Assembly (NCBI GenBank): GCA_027922465.2
Contig: BQMF02000628.1
Span: forward strand, 62,001-126,000
Source of the DNA: Turritopsis dohrnii
Taxonomy: Eukaryota > Cnidaria > Hydrozoa > Anthoathecata > Oceaniidae
Length of the DNA stretch: 64,000 nucleotides
Reading direction: 5' to 3'
In this document: positions 21,700 through 34,560 of the stretch, piece after piece
Numbering within the stretch: the stretch's first letter is position 1
Layout: every line of letters starts with the position of its first letter
Made by a program: the position numbers and the translations under genes
The notes under the pieces: model-generated
Database searches by the model: none
What the model was told of the DNA's origin: nothing
What the model saw: only the letters and a program-made list of their open reading frames with translations

Positions 21700-23020
21700 T
21701 CACTCACCTGTAAATAGTTGTTAAAAAGTTTTGTATATATTTATATATATTTATTTTGTTTAAATTATAAGCAAACATTTTTTTTTCGATACTCAAAAAG
21801 TTTTTTTTCACTTACATCCTTTTATTTTTTGTTTCTTGGTTTTGTTATTTGTCATATTGGTCTGGTAACCAAGTTGATGTTGTGTTGTTATTTGTGAATT
21901 CAAATTTTATTTACGAGAGTTATTACACATTTACTGATTTCAACCATGGTTTTGTCAAAAATATTTTTAAATCGTTGCTCAAAATAAATTTACCATGTTA
22001 CAGCGGCGAACTGGTACGAAATTAATAGATATGTTTTATTGAATTTTTTTTTAAGTGTACATAAAAATTTATTTTGTGTAAATAGTTTTCAGATAAAAAA
22101 GAACTCGACTCATTTTTACATTTGAGTTTTTGTTTCCGGTTGTCTTGAAAAACCCGATGGATAAATTTCTTCATCGCAGGGACAATTTTACTAAATAAAA
22201 ACGTCCATCAAATGCTAAAAATGTGCTCAAGTTTAAAGTGACGCAAGAAAGAAAAAGCTCTATTCAATTTTTTGAAGACAGATTGTGATAACAGATGGTA
22301 GAAAACAAGCTCAAGGCGTCAACCATATGAATGTATACTATAGCAATTACTATAGTAATTGCTTTCACTTGTTGATGGAACCCATTTTATGTATATGAAA
22401 GTTTTTCTATTGATGAAAAGCATTGAATTTGAAAGAATGTTATATAGGCATTTGTATTTCAAACAACCTGATGTGGCTGTGAAATTTGATACCACAATAT
22501 TCCACAAACCCCAAATCGTTATTTTTGAATTTTTGTTTTTGGCTGAGCAAGTTGATATATTTTAGGTTCAAATCACAAAGAACGACAAGCTTATACCTCT
22601 GACAACAGGATATTATGAAAAACAAATCGTAGCTGAGGCCAATCAGTTTTATTTATTTTTAAAGCCTTTTATACTTTTTTCTTCTAACAGTTAAGAAATA
22701 TTGTCACTCACACTTGCCCAGCGGGCACAGACAGAACTACACAATGATAGTCCTCTTTTCACACTAGTGATGCCCGAATACCGCCATATATTTGATTTGT
22801 CAATAAGCAGGTCTGCTGCAGATTCTAACGCCAGCAGACTTCCCAACGCCCTAGCAAGGGATTGGATATTTGAAAGGGCGCAAGACAGTCGCCTTTTTCC
22901 AGAGCCTCATTCGGCCTCCAGCCAGTTATCCGATGAGTACCGAGGCTCTCTGATACGTTATAAGCGCATGCGCTCTTCAGCAAACCATCCACATCACTAT
23001 AAACCACCAACGTCCTCCGC
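21700..23020. other. boule 3' flank and intergenic
   Basis: A perfect 22-bp palindrome AGCAATTACTATAGTAATTGCT lies at about 22341-22362. The GC-richer stretch 22701-23105 holds an ORF whose 3' part overlaps the hairpin repeat; I do not regard it as a gene. Confidence 0.35.
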
Positions 23021-23029
23021 CCGGCAACG

Positions 23030-23192
23030 TCAACCCCGTACCCAGGGCTTCTTACCTTTTGGAAATACGGACGGTGAAATGCAAAAAGCAATCATGAACA
23101 TGTAGGAGCCTGCGTTCGAGATTGCTCCATTCATGCGATTTAAAAAGAAGGCGAAGAAGGCAAGAAACCCTGCGGACGAGGTTGACACCATA
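23030..23192. repeat. CCCTGGGTTCGAGG hairpin element, full copy
   Basis: Left arm ACCCAGGGCTTCTTACCTTT, right arm AAGGCAAGAAACCCTGCGGA, ending CGAGGTTGACA. Confidence 0.65.
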
Positions 23193-23527
23193 TAAAATAT
23201 AGAAACCATACAAATCATTCAAGGAAAAACTTTCATGAAAAGTTAACATGAAAAAAAAGACAATTCTGGTAAATTACAAATACCGTAGATACTAATAACC
23301 ACAAGAAATCTTAAATAAACAACAACAATAAACTTTCTATTTTTAGGATAAAAGTAAAATGAAACTGTCAAGACTAGTTTTTCCATTAAAGATAATAAGC
23401 CGATATAAATAGAACTGAGGGTTGCAGTATGCTGACATCAGCAATATGATCCGTCATTAGCACAACAAAAAATGGGTTTGAAACGAACAGCAAATAAACA
23501 AAGCAAAGAAATAATTGGCTCTCTCGT

Positions 23528-23626
23528 GGAGATTCCCTCGTAGATTCCCACACCCTTTTCGGAGATTCCCTCGTAGATTCCCACACCCTTTTCGGAGATT
23601 CCCTCGTAGATTCCCACACCCTTTTC
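23528..23626. repeat. 33-bp tandem repeat, three identical units
   Basis: Units start at 23528, 23561 and 23594 with GGAGATTCCCTCGTAGATTC. Identity between units indicates recent expansion. Confidence 0.9.
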
Positions 23627-23679
23627 AACAACTCATCATCTTTAGTTATATCAGACAGGTGATAGAATATGCAGCTTAA

Positions 23680-23964
23680 GGGGTTGTTTATATGGAAGTG
23701 AGCTGGCTTACCTTTTTATTTTTTTGTTTATCAAATAGTATGCACATGCTATGAAATTAGCCCACTCAGCCGGGCTAGCCCAGTTGTGGATGTTTATATG
23801 GAAAATTTTCATCCCACTGAAGCGAGATCTCGGTTAGGCGGGTTGGCTTGGTTTTCATATAAACACATTCGAATAAAAACATGCATTTCTTAATAGAAGT
23901 GAGATCTCGGCTAAGCAACCCAGCACGTTTAACCGGACCAGCGCGCTTCCATATAAACAACCCC
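23680..23964. mobile_element. MITE related to GATCACATG family, diverged ends
   Basis: Ends GGGGTTGTTTATATGGAAG and its complement. The interior has GATCTCGGTTAGGCGGGTT and GTGAGATCTCGGCTAAGC, the same modules as the 15.1 and 60.4 kb copies, but the outer 15 bp have changed from TGATCACATG to TGTTTATATGG. Confidence 0.75.
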
Positions 23965-23969
23965 TATGA

Positions 23970-25120
23970 AAGGAAAGCAACTCTGAGGTGATGATGTCAC
24001 CGATATAGGATCCTTCCTCGTGTAAACCTACTTCAGATATATCTGGGCTGTTTAGCCAGTGGTAGATTTCATAGATAGTTACTAGTTTCTTTAGGAAATC
24101 TTCGAATTCAATAAATTTTTCGATAAAAATATAAAATATAGGCTACAAGAAATAGAATATCTGTCTCAGCAAAAATGTCCTTCTTGACAAGAGTATAATG
24201 CATTGCATTCTTTAAAAAAAAATAAAATAATGTAGCAAGTTCATGAATAATATACATTATATATACAACTTCGAATCTTTTTTGTAAATTCAATAAATTT
24301 ATTGAAAGCTCATAAAGCTTGTATAGAAATACTTAAAGGGACTCTACAAAGATCAAAGTCCAACACTATTTCACTTGAAATGACTTCTATTAACTGTTCC
24401 ATCTTAAAATTTCGTTACTTTTGCTATGTAGTTCTTTATTTAAACTTTGTCAGGGAGAAATACTTGAGAAGCCAAGCCAAAGAAACAGTGACAACAAATT
24501 TCTTTAGACTTGGCAACTATATACGTTTGCCACTATACATACAAAATTCTAGCAGTAAATCACTTAAAATGCCTGAGTTATTTACACTTTGTATTTGCAA
24601 TTTGTTCTTGAACACTGTGGTGTCATGTCCACATGAAGATCAAGTTTTATAAGTGGAAATATCTCAGGAAAGAAAAATGATTTTTAGAGTTTAGATGCCC
24701 TTTAACTATTTTTATTTTGTACATAATGACTTGGAAACTGTAGTTCAAATAAACACATAGTCCAATAAGCATGCTAAAAAAACTTAGAAACCTGATGACT
24801 TGGGCCTTCAAAAAAAAAAATGAATCATAAAATAATATAGACTTTTAAAAAAGCAGACTCAACTTATTTTTAAAAGCTTGACTAGAGAAAAGAATTAGTG
24901 AAAGACTTCAGATGAGAGAATTTTAGTGTGAAATTGGACCAAAAAGTCCTTGAGTTTTCGTGTCTTGCCACAATATTGATCAATTCAGGGTCTCTAATAC
25001 ATCAGCACCATTGATCATACCAGTGTTCTAAAACCAGGCAATCCAAAAGAATGTTACACAAAATAACAATCACTTTTTCAAAACATTTACTAGAGTACAT
25101 AAAATCTAAAAATAAAGCAA
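23970..25120. other. No gene seen
   Basis: AT-rich. 'AATTCAATAAATTT' occurs twice (about 24105 and 24288). ORF 24302-24652 shows no domain or splice context. Confidence 0.35.
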
Positions 25121-25128
25121 ACAAGCTC

Positions 25129-26632
25129 TTACTCTAGCTGGACACAAATTGTACCTTCTGCTGTACAGAGATGAGTAAAATATTCACGTGGCAGGTCCAA
25201 GTACTTTAATATAAATGATATCTTCCCATAATTTAAGTATCCTTCCTTTCGAATATGTTTTTTTATGACTTCAAACAGTTTATCGTGGAGGCGATCATAA
25301 CTTAAGTCAATCATTTCTATCTCATTCATATCTAGTCCCAGCATTATTGAAAATAGTCTCCATTTATCATGAATATGTGTTGAAAGCCAAACTACAGCCA
25401 GAAACATCTGTATTGAATTCCATAAGTTCATCTGAAGAATTATAAGAAAAAAAACATGTAGAGAGCATTCTGACAATAAATAAGAAAACAAAAATAGGCT
25501 TTGATGATAAGCATAATGGCATATTCTTCTATGAGTGAATTTACCAAACACTATCTTCAAATTAGATGGAACTACCCTTATTGCATTACTCAATATTTTT
25601 AAAATGTTTTCCCAATTACATCGACCTTAAGTTTCTTTTTCGTGAACCATTAAACCATATGGTTTTCTTTTAAAAAAGGATTTTAATGGCAAGCTCTAAC
25701 AGATGCACCCAAATTGTTTGACTGAAAAGCATTTTCCCAAAAACCTCAAACTATTTCATAAATGCCACTTCAGATATTCAAGTATTTCAAAGAAAACGTA
25801 ACATACCTATGTGATAATTGCTGTAATTGATATAAGATGCATCAATACTCCAAGTTTCGACTACTTCTATGGATCCTGCACATTCACAAGTTTCAACTGA
25901 TTCTACAGTGCTTGTCCATTTACAAGTTTCGTGTATCTCACAAGTTTCATTTTCTTCAATGGGTGTTGGCAAATCCGTTGTTTTGCTGATGTCATATTTG
26001 ACCCAGTTACATACTGAGAAAATAAAAACAAAAACGTTAAGCAACAGAAGCTGGTACAAAAAGCATATATGATAATGTTCCTCCATGTGAAGCACCATAC
26101 AAGCATGCGAATTCTTGTATGCAAAGTGCCACTAACAAGGATGTGATCATTACAGTACTGTTCTTATGAAACTTTACATGTACACAAGATTTTACGACTT
26201 CCAAGTAACATCTCATGTTTACACAAAGAATGTTCATGTGTCCATTCTTATCACCTGAAGTTAAATATTTTTTATTGTTATACCAACTGTGTGTTTTAAT
26301 AATCAAACTCATGCGCAATCTTTTGTTCGATCACGACATATGCATGTGATATATTTTCATGTACATGTAAAGTTTCATCTGAATTCTACTGTACTAGTTC
26401 ACAGTCAAACTTTGCTAATTTCTACCTAGTTAAACAAGCAAATTATATATTGTGTAAAGCTTTGTTCTTTCAAGCGAAAATAAGACTTTCAAGAAAACTT
26501 GATTGCACCTTGCCAGACAAACATTCAGTCATCCAACTTACACAACTTACCAATATTTTCCATTATGGTCAGTGATTATGTCTTCATTGACTTGCTCACT
26601 TTCTATAAAGCAGCTCTCGATTGTGATGAAAT
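25129..26632 (-). CDS. Candidate gene ending in a death-domain-like exon
   Basis: Three exon-like stretches with consensus splice sites on the minus strand. 26551-26632 (acceptor TTTTTTACAG, donor GTAAGT) reads FITIESCFIESEQVNEDI. 25807-26013 reads CNWVKYDISKTTDLPTPIEE, then a Cys/Glu/Thr-rich stretch (ETCEIHETCKW, VESVETCECAG). 25129-25431 is a terminal exon of 100 codons containing WRLFSIMLGLDMNEIEMID and RLHDKLFEVIKKHI, the W...L+.LGL...EIE.I pattern of death-fold domains, as in adaptor and receptor proteins of apoptosis and innate immunity. The phases of the three do not join directly (phase 2 out of the first, phase 1 into the second; phase 1 out of the second, phase 0 into the third), so at least one exon or boundary is missing. 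An ORF upstream of the second exon has a hydrophobic LLLLNVFVFIFS run that might instead be a signal peptide start. Confidence 0.45.
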
Positions 26633-26639
26633 CTGTAAA

Positions 26640-27700
26640 AAATAATGCAGATAGATAACATTTTTATACCAGTCTCAGAATCAAAAGTTTTTCAGCAAGA
26701 TGAATGTTTCCATGACATTCATTCATTCTATCAAAACAAAACCGTTAATAAAAATGAAACAATTAAATTAAATATAATTCCTTACAATAAAAGCATTGAC
26801 TAGAAAAAAGTTCCAAGACAAAACGCTTTTTTTCTTACTTAAAGCAAAATATGTTTTTGGATGCTCAATCACAATTGTTTAATTTTTGATAATAATTTAT
26901 TTAATAATAATTTAGGTATATACTCAAAGAAGATTTTGCCCAATTTGAAATCCGAGGTCCAAGGGTTTAAAATAAAACTTTTCATTATCAAAATAGACAA
27001 GAAAAAACTAATACTGACCACCAAAATGGCTTTATACCTGTATTATTGTTATCTATCAAATGGATCAACACCAAAAACAAAATTGTAATTGTTGTTTCTG
27101 GTGTGCTTTCTGATAATATTAGATTGACAATCAAAATAAACTTAATAGCATCCACATTAAGTTCTCTTTTTCGGATCTAATCGTGAAACAATACCAACTT
27201 TGTCATAGGATGGCTCAGCACGATATTGCCTATATGGAAACAAGAAACCATCCTAAGCAATAAAACTATATGAAAATAATGCTAAAGAGGGGAGGCCAAT
27301 GCTACCATAAAAACTAAGACAAAAAGGCAAAACATCAACAAACAGACCAAAAGAAAAATACAAGACAATCAGTAGATTGGATATAATAGAAATGGATTAG
27401 TAAGAAGTTAAGAGACAACTTTTTAGGTTACTTTAATGTTGCACGTGCTTTTTACGTGTACAACACTGACACTATGTATGATGGATGCCCATTACAGTAT
27501 TCTGATATTCTTTTCTTTGGAATTTACAAACAGATAAATCAAGCATATCTATTATAAAAGTTAACATAGAGAATATCCATGCTTGAAGAACTTGATGGGC
27601 GACTACATAATAGAATAGACATATGAAAAAGAGACAGTGTAGTACATGAATTCGAAGATTTGTCAGCCATATTCCAATCTGGTCAGTTGATTTCATCAAT
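26640..27700. other. No gene seen
   Basis: AT-rich; probably the 5' part or flank of the death-domain gene. A hydrophobic minus-strand ORF (27472-27699) is not supported further. Confidence 0.3.
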
Positions 27701-28336
27701 AGAGTGGTAGAGTGGCCATTGAATCTCGTGGTGCCATTATATCAAAAAACAAGAAAAAAGATTACATCATCTCATCATACGGTAGAGAATTTCATGAATT
27801 TCATGAAGGTACCACGCAATCCTCTCTTCTCTTTCTCTCTATTATCAAAGAATTTGCTACAGAAAAAATGCAAAAAAGCAACGCCATCCTAAACGGTGTC
27901 ATCAATTTGTTGACAAACAACATGTAGAACGGTATTCTACAAACACCCTACTACGTCAAAGGATGCGGCCCCTGAGGGCTGCTTCCAGATGATGATCCTA
28001 TGACCATTCATCCCGTTAAATATGTATGTATCAGCGCCGAAGCATTAAAGAAGCTACAATAAGATGAGGTGGATCCAGCCCTTCTGGCATGAATGCTGAC
28101 GGTTACAGACGGTTACGCTTCAACTAACTTTGGTGAAACCTTTCTTTACTTTTAGCAATATCATTACGCAATCTATGTAGAAACAAAGAAGAGAAAATTT
28201 TACTGGAATTGTTTTTTTTAGCGTGTCACTTAAATACCTTTGGACAAGAAGCCAGGTGTTCGTCCCATAGGTTGGGAGAGACACTACGAAGAATTGCTGG
28301 ACAAGTAGTCGTAACTGTAGTACAAGATGATGTTAT

Positions 28337-30703
28337 GTTAGTGTTTTTTACACTTTGGCTAAAAACGTGAAAATTTGGAAAACTTTTTTGAATCTAAATT
28401 TTAGACAGCAAGTTAGGATTTTTTTCAAAATCTATTGGCTGTATTAGGAAGAGAAAAGATTGAAGATTCCATCCCTTTTTAAATGAGCTCTACAACTTTT
28501 TTCCAGCTAAAAGTAATGACTCTTCAAACTTTGGAGCAGTTAATCATAAATTTATTCCATCAGACAGATGGAAGAAATATTCCATCATTAATAACCTTTG
28601 GAGTTTTTAAGCTTTTGGGCTAAAATTTTGCAGGCGAAATCCCGTCGGCGTTCTCTACCGATGAAAGGAAGAATTATTCCATTTGGAGCTATTCTGGAAG
28701 AGTTATTCCATTTTTTCGGTTGAAAAATCTCCAGCTTTAATCCAAATTTAGTTCGGTTTTTCTTGATGAATTGATTTCAAGAAAACAATCGTTCAATCTC
28801 AAACACCCCTAGTTTTTGATTTTGAACGTTTTGTTGAAAATGGAGCATGTTAGGATTCCACATTTCATTTTTCGCACAGCCTCTTTTCTCGACACTAATA
28901 TTTAATGAGTTAAATTAAAAACGTTACATTCTTGACTTATCTTTTTCTAAAGGATACTTAATCGATCCCTGATCTAGAAAAAAGCATGCTTTATCATTAG
29001 AGTTAAAAATAAATCGACTTGGAGCTCTCTGGAATGAGATATTCCAAATTTACAAGAAATTATGTGTATTACGAATGGAATCATTCATCCAAAATGACTC
29101 ACTATTTTCGAATGATTTCATCAAATCCTCTAGAAAGGAAGGTTAAATAATTACTTGATAAAGCGCTACATGTAATAGAGAGCTTATTAAGAACGATATA
29201 TTCCATTTAGTTCTTACGCAAAAAAAAAATTAAAATACTTCAACGTAAAGTGCGTTTCTGCCCAACTCCGTTATTTCTCTTGTCACAGGCTCTAAATTTC
29301 AGTCAAAAGTGCTCCTTTTTACACACCTGTTTTCTTAATATGATTCGGAAACCTTTCATGGAAAAACGTTTGAAATTAGGAGCATGTTAAGATTGTTTAT
29401 TCCATAAAATACCAAAATAATCTAATTTGGCAGTTGACATTGGAATATGAAATTTATCTTGCCTGGGGAAACTGGGAAACTTCAACTCAATATTTTAACA
29501 ATTCAACTTTTCATTCCTTATATACGTACAAATAGAGCACCTCATAATGGTTAAATTCCAAGTGTCACCCTAAATAAATTCCACCAGTGCCATCTCAAAT
29601 GAATGAAGAAAATTCCTCCATTGCACTGATGCTCAAGAAACATAAATTACAAGAAATTTGATATCTTGCAAGAGGATGGTCCTTATCAGCCCTGATGAAA
29701 TCAATGATACCTATGTTGAAATCAATGAGAACATGATGCTCGATGCAACCATGTACAATGCCCTTATTCGGAAGGCACTTTCATAATAAGTTGATAAAAA
29801 CATTTAGTTTATATTTTTCACTATTCGGTGTTTAAATTTGTTAGGATTTAACCTCGTTATTTTTCTTAGCATTGTAGAACTAGGAAAACCTAAGAAAATG
29901 GAATATTTCATCCTTCTAGACTCTTGAAATACCTTATTCTGGAATGAGAAAGCATCTCTTGAAGGTTAGAACTAAAAAAACTGAGCTTATTTGCTGAAAG
30001 TAGTCGGAAAAAAGTCGTAAGAAGCTACTTTGGTTTACGGTTTATAGTTTTTATTATTTCCTTGGAATATTAATTCTTATTAGCTCTTTTAATAATGTCA
30101 TTAACGTTCAAGATTACTATTTGTTACAATTACCTTTATATGTTTATGATTTCATGCACCAATATTCTTTGTTCTATAATTAATCTAGTTGAATATATTT
30201 TGCTTTCACAGTGCAAGTTAAAAATGGAATTTAAAATACTCATTGACTCGATAAAAGTTGGGGTTTCATTATTAACACTTTCTAGGGTAATTTTATACAA
30301 CCTTCACATATTTTCGATGCTATAGAATGTAAAAACATTTGACTAAAAACCTTAAAACCTTGCCTTTAGCTTTAGCTAAATTTTATGATGGAATACGCAA
30401 TAAAAAAGTGCTCCTCGCATATGTTTTTCAAAATTCAGGGATAAAGGTATGAGAAAATCTTATTTAGAACCTTAGAATTTGAATGTATCAATTTCAAACA
30501 AGAAAAACACAAATTCTGATATTTTGAAATATCTAATCCTTTTTTACTCGGGGAAAAAGTTTCAGCGCATTTGAAGTTATAATTAGCAACTTTTTGGAAG
30601 TTTTCATCCTCAAACACTCAATAATCGTGATTTGAGACTGAAAAAACCATTTTTGAAGAAAATTTGCTCTCACGTTTTTGGCCAAAGTGTAAAAAACACT
30701 AAC
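28337..30703. mobile_element. 2.37-kb TIR element, TTAT duplications
   Basis: Left end GTTAGTGTTTTTTACACTTTGGC and right end its complement extend pairing for more than 35 bp, with flanking TTAT on both sides (28333-28336; 30704-30707). The interior has many 'ATTCCA' motifs and no transposase ORF, so it is a non-autonomous element. It sits inside the decayed sequence 27.7-31.8 kb. Confidence 0.75.
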
Positions 30704-30786
30704 TTATATATATCATCTGTTGATTCGCTCCAGACTAGCGCGAGAGATTTAAGATGGGTTGAATGAGAGGAATTTGTACAACCTCT

Positions 30787-30895
30787 AACCCAGGGTCTCT
30801 TGACTTTTCAACATACGGATGGCGGCGAAGAAATTTATGGCGCCGCCATCCAGTACATCGGAAAGGTTAGAAGCCCTAGGGGGACAAGGTTGTGA
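30787..30895. repeat. CCCTGGGTTCGAGG hairpin element, diverged copy
   Basis: Starts CAACCTCTAACCCAGGGTCT, has the internal palindrome TGGCGGCG...CGCCGCCA, and ends CCCTAGGGGGACAAGGTTGT. Confidence 0.6.
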
Positions 30896-32229
30896 GATCC
30901 CCAATGCTACAGCTTCAATACCAATGACTTGGCTCCTGTTGAAGTCTTACGTGCCATGAAAACTGCCTGCTCTATATGTTGACGATGTAACTGATACAAA
31001 GCCTCTTCGAGTGGAAACATCTTTGCAGGTCTAGGTCCTAAGTTCTGCTACTAACCTGAGCCAACAAAATACTGACTGATTGATAGTAAAAGAAACTGCT
31101 GTTTGAAAAGCACAAGCAGCAGGAAAAAGACATCTCGGTTGTATTGACTTCGTGTAAGTCCAAAGATGAATACATGGTAGAAAAAGTGAAGAACTGACGG
31201 CGGGACGAGCCCTTTCTGCTATCGAAAATATCCAAAATCGAACCTCAAGCTGCATACCGTGCCTTCTTCTGCGGCTAGACAATGTATTACGTGTGTACAA
31301 TCTCCAGCATTTCGAAACATATGAAACACCTCGATAACATCATGTAAACAGAATTCATCCCGTTCACTAGCGGCATAAAATGCTCTGACTAGAGACACTT
31401 GTTGCTGTTGCCCTCGATCTTTACAGAAATTTGCGAGATTGAATATTACTCATAGATGTCCTGTTATCCGCGACATAATATAGCGAAATCGCTGCTGTCG
31501 ACTTTGCTCTGTTTCTGTGTCAGAAATTGAAAAAAAAGGGGATTGGCTTCTTCGGGCGTACCCACATACGTCACAAAAACTGCTGCTTTGCTAAAAGAGG
31601 TCTGCAAAGATGTTTTCATCGAAGCCGAAAGTGATACCGCTGTTAAGGAGAAACATTCAAACAGAATTCAACACCGCTGAAGAAGCAAGATATCAAGATC
31701 CAACCGAAACACATGAGAGAATGTTGAAACCCTGGGTTCGAGGTTGATATGAGAGAATCTGATATGGGAGAATGTTTAAATGGAAGAGCACTATGAGTTC
31801 ACAGGACTTTCACCAAAATCAAAACCTAACAGAACAATTTATCTTTGGAGTTTTCTTTGAAGAAAAAGCTAGCGATTTTAAACACTGCTTGATTAGCATC
31901 TGGTAAGCTCGTATTCAGTTGGTGGGCATACGAATCGAAAATGTAAATCCATCCACCCAGCACAAAATAAAGACGTATTAAAATCACTCATGAGGAAAAG
32001 GGTCCTTGCAGTATTTTCACAAAGAGTTGTGTGAAGTTAGTTGTAAAGTATCTATGTATAAAGTCTAGAACATTCAAATCATTACATAGAGCGTACAACC
32101 ACTAGTATGCAACATACTGTAACAATTTTTAGAAATGTGTTGCAGCTATGATGTTAGTGTTGTATCATTTCAAAATTTCATGTTACTAGTTTATCTAAGA
32201 TACTGGTGTGCTATTGCTTAAGCCAGTTG

Positions 32230-32400
32230 CATTAAGCCAGTTGGACAAACATGTTGCCCCCCAACATCGCTCAACAACATGTTGGCGAAGAAAAAAAATA
32301 CCCTAAAAATGTTGGCTCAGATTTGCGATAGGCACCAACAGGTTGGTCTAGATTTCGCGCGCTTTCAACACTGAATTATCGACTTTCATTGGTCAGGTTT
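32230..32400. repeat. Clustered 'AACATGTTGG' repeats
   Basis: AACATGTTG-type units recur (32248, 32276, 32309, 32336) and resemble CAGTATGTTGGCCAGCATG at 33160-33178 on the far side of the transposase relic, so they are probably the element's terminal and subterminal repeats. Confidence 0.45.
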
Positions 32401-32479
32401 CATCATATATGACTTTAGCGCGAAAGCAAAACGGTTCCAAACACCCGAATCGTTCATTCTTCCGTTCCTACCTACGTCA

Positions 32480-33098
32480 ACACAATGCACTCATAATCAG
32501 GACCAGTAATAGCCAACAAAATGATAGAAAAGGTTTTTTTATAACTGAAATATTCGGAACTAGTTGCAGGAGGCGGCCTGATTTGAATATGTTTTCCGTC
32601 AATGGCCCCAAACCAGTTTGGAAGTTCCATCTTGATGCAAAAGCATTAGATATTTGCCCTCATTCCTCTAAAGTTGAAGGAGTTTTGATGTATTATTTAC
32701 CCAGATGATGTACTATGTAACGTTGTAACCTCATCGATCATATACGATATTGCTCTCTGGCTTATGCGAAACTGATAGTGGATAGATCGAAATGATTCAC
32801 CTGTAGCTAGAAATCTTACTATTATGACCAATCTCTCCGCTGGTTTAATTATTGTTGTCCCGCTTGGTTCTTTTGGGGTAATGAAAGTTTCAAACTCTCA
32901 ATAGTTCCTTAGAAAATTCGTACGTCATCCTCATCACTTCTCTGTATGTTCTAGTATCTTCGACAAGATTTACAAAAGATGCCATCTTTTTCTCGTCTTT
33001 TTATCCATTGGTCTTGTTTGTCCACATTTCTTCTTTTCATCTTCACCTAATAATGCTATCACTAAACAAGCAGCTGGTGTTTCACGACTATCCGCCAT
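32480..33098 (-). pseudogene. PIF/Harbinger transposase relic
   Basis: Read on the minus strand: start MADSRETPAACLVIALLG at 33098; then, after frame changes, VNLVEDTRTYREVMRMTYEF, ERLVIIVRFLATGESFRS, RISQRAISYMIDE, and WFGAIDGKHIQIRPPPATSS followed by KKTFSIILLAI. 'RFLATGESFRSIHYQFRIS' and 'GAIDGKHI' (first catalytic Asp of the DDE nuclease) are hallmarks of Harbinger transposases (HARBI1-like). At least one stop and two or more frameshifts break it, and the rest of the catalytic core is absent. This family can supply activity for the TTA/TAA-flanked MITEs at 15.1 and 60.4 kb, but no sequence link was shown. Confidence 0.75.
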
Positions 33099-33299
33099 CT
33101 TAGTACTGAATAAATTGTTTTTATGGTTGGAAAAAAAAATTGGTATAGCATTCTGCGCCAGTATGTTGGCCAGCATGTGACCGGCTTTATTTTAAAAAAA
33201 AACTTGTTGATGAGGCAATCAAGCATTGAACCAAACCAACCTTCTGCCTTGTACATCAGGAAACCTATTCGCACCCTTGGTTAATAAACAAGTAAGATT

Positions 33300-34555
33300 T
33301 TGAAGAACTTTCGAAATTTGGTCACAATATCATGCGAAGATCATTCTTAACTGGAAGCAGGAAAAGAGTCAGAGAGAAAGAGAAATTCACTTTCTTTTCA
33401 GGTTATGCTAGTATCCCTGGTTGTACTTTTTGAAAGCATGACCTCCTAATGTAATAGAGATTTAACGTCTGTAGGATTAAGCAAGGAAAATAGCAAATAT
33501 GCTCTTCTTCTCACCAATCAAGTTCAACTCAAAAGAAAAAACCCTCCCCCTTGTAAAAGCCAACCCGACTAACATTTTTATTTATACTGTCCCTTGAACC
33601 TCAGAAACCTTCACATTTTCTTTCCACGTCATTTACATGTCGGTGTCGGTATAAGGTCTTGCAAAAAGGTGGTAAAGAGGTCAAAATCTGTGACAGAAAC
33701 CCTGGTCCTACTTAAAAAAATACCACAATACGCAAAATTTTCCTCAACCAAAACAAAAGTTTACTTCTACGGAATAAACCATCACAATGGATCTTAAAAG
33801 CATTTCTCACAAGATCAAATTTTAACTTAATGACCCAAAAATCTTTTACAAGGTTTACGCTGAAGTTTAGATGCTCTGAAATTGTTAGGTGACTATGTAT
33901 CTTAGGACGAAAACAGATTCATTCACAAAGGAGCGAAAATCTGTTTTCTCACATTGTTCATCGTTTTAATTATATGATCATACAGCGTTTTTTGTTTGTG
34001 GTATATGTGACCACAGATGTAAAGTAATAGCGCAACACACAACAGTAGTGGTTGTAATTCTTATCTTCTCATATTTTAGAACAACGAAACAGAACATAAT
34101 GTACTGTTTGGCGAACGAATAAAACATAACGAGTTGACCATACCATACAAGCCATATACAAAGGAAATATAACTAGTTGTATACAGATCACAGGTTAAGT
34201 GTGAACAGTCCGTCTTGGAAATATTGGCAAACTTGCCATGAAAGTTCCACTGTGTGCGCATGCCTACACGCATGAAAAAATGACATCCTCTAACGACACA
34301 GACAAAATCCATCGATCAAACCAAGTGAAATCACTCGAACTTACAGTACGAAGTGTTGATGAATATAGCAAACACGCTGATGACACGGGACGTTTCCATG
34401 GTAATACGGAAACAACAGCGTGATTTATAGGCTCCGTTCATTGGTGTCTTGGCCACAAGTCCAATAATATCAGTCGACGACATTAGCTTTCGTAACTCCG
34501 TTTCCGTCACTTCCCTTCATGTCATTCACCACGACGAGTTTTTTGATAGCCGTCA
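33300..34555. other. 3' flank of EMSY, no gene seen
   Basis: Short ORFs only (33594-33797, 34238-34423). None shows a domain. Confidence 0.35.
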
Positions 34556-34560
34556 GAAAT

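Larger units (their letters stand above)
27704..31760. other. Decayed coding-like sequence around a nested element
   Basis: Fragments such as SSYGREFHEFHEGTTQSS (about 27770, +), LISPDEINDTYVEINENMM (about 29675, +) and LYVDDVTDTKPLRVE (about 30975, +) look like pieces of protein genes split by stops. GC content is higher than in the flanks at 27950-28110 and 30900-31760. Likely remains of a large mobile element; I could not assign a family. Confidence 0.3.

Noticed and set aside
22701..23105. 134-codon ORF in a GC-richer patch
   Set aside because: Its 3' third is the hairpin repeat and the rest has no recognisable motif or splice context.
23528..23626. Three 33-bp repeats that look CRISPR-like
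   Set aside because: Units are contiguous without spacers, in a eukaryotic locus; simple tandem repeat.
32409..32708. Plus-strand 99-codon ORF
   Set aside because: Antisense of the Harbinger relic, whose DDE motif is on the minus strand.
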